Shown here: one piece after another, positions 32,412 through 32,490 of the stretch
Layout of the letters: each line of letters starts with the position of its first letter
Position numbering within the stretch: position 1 is the first letter of the stretch
DNA from: Clostridium sp.
Lineage (GTDB): Bacteria > Bacillota > Clostridia > Clostridiales > Clostridiaceae
Reading direction: 5' to 3'
Length of the DNA stretch: 32,490 bases
NCBI RefSeq assembly: GCF_026168755.1
Contig: NZ_JAPFDR010000036.1
Span: forward strand, 1 to 32,490
The notes under the pieces: generated by a model
Seen by the model: only the letters and a program-made list of their open reading frames with translations
What the model was told of the DNA's origin: nothing
The model's database searches: none
Program-made: the position numbers and the translations under genes

Positions 32412-32490
32412 TTAGATTGAATAGATTTTATCTAGATATATTTCAAATAGTTCTTCTGGAGTTTTATAGTTTAGTATTCTCCTTGGAAGA
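32412..32490 (-). CDS. IS30-family transposase, C-terminal end (runs off the window)
   Basis: The last 25 codons of a leftward gene. The residues NYKTPEELFEIYLDKIY, preceded by LPRRIL and followed by SI and a TAA stop, match the conserved C-terminus of IS30-type transposases (the R-x-x-LNYKTPEE motif). The rest of the gene lies beyond position 32490. It is the only sign of this second mobile element within the window. Confidence 0.8.
   Translation of the reverse strand, partial: LPRRILNYKTPEELFEIYLDKIYSI

Overview
The window is low-GC, strongly A+T-rich DNA with Clostridium-like proteins: a GGGtGRT protein with its NifU-like partner, an aspartate 4-decarboxylase, a wrecked clostridial multidomain sialidase, a SEC-C methionine aminopeptidase, TTG starts and strong GGAGG ribosome binding sites. 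It reads as the chromosome of a host-associated Clostridium sensu stricto. The species cannot be named from sequence alone.

Layout. 1-1258: an IS3-family (IS150-like) element with two oligo-A slippery sites, the second of which breaks orfB. 1267-7353: a block transcribed leftward, bounded by two nearly identical direct repeats (67 and 88 bp). It holds a small lipoprotein, an OmpR-type response regulator, a HAMP histidine kinase, a strong terminator and a three-gene ABC-2 exporter. 7364-9076: a leftward operon for the GGGtGRT protein and an iron-sulfur scaffold-like protein, with a near-palindrome at its 5' end. 9077-9452: a divergent regulatory region with two Fur-box-like sites around a promoter facing enolase. 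9453-12935: enolase, a ZIP metal transporter, tRNA-Leu(CAA), an O6-alkylguanine-DNA methyltransferase and a small membrane protein. 12990-14277: a decayed sialidase gene that kept parts of its carbohydrate-binding, FIVAR and cell-wall-anchor regions but lost its catalytic core. 14371-17223: an S66 LD-carboxypeptidase-like gene, then a YtrA-type GntR/ABC operon with a perfect operator palindrome at its promoter.

17312-20137: leftward genes for DUF975, GNAT, a small helical protein, a DUF4259-like protein and a YdcF-like protein. 20308-23985: rightward genes for methionine aminopeptidase, aspartate 4-decarboxylase and a sirtuin. The sirtuin mRNA leader can fold into a nested stem followed by a hairpin that pairs with its own Shine-Dalgarno, so it is a candidate undescribed cis-regulatory RNA. 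24053-28835: leftward genes for a Cys/Lys-rich secreted protein, a GDSL/SGNH-like secreted protein that has lost its catalytic residues, a membrane-anchored MutS-like ATPase, an MscS channel and a small YgjV-like membrane protein. 29063-30808: an LtaS-like sulfatase-fold membrane protein. 30939-32490: a GH43 glycosidase, a regulator fragment cut at its 5' end, and the 3' end of an IS30-family transposase running off the window.

Most transcription units end in clear intrinsic terminators. The strongest leads are the sirtuin leader RNA, the control elements around the GGGtGRT/scaffold and enolase genes, the repeat-bounded two-component/ABC block and the catalytically dead GDSL-like protein. All assignments come from reading the sequence; no database search was run.
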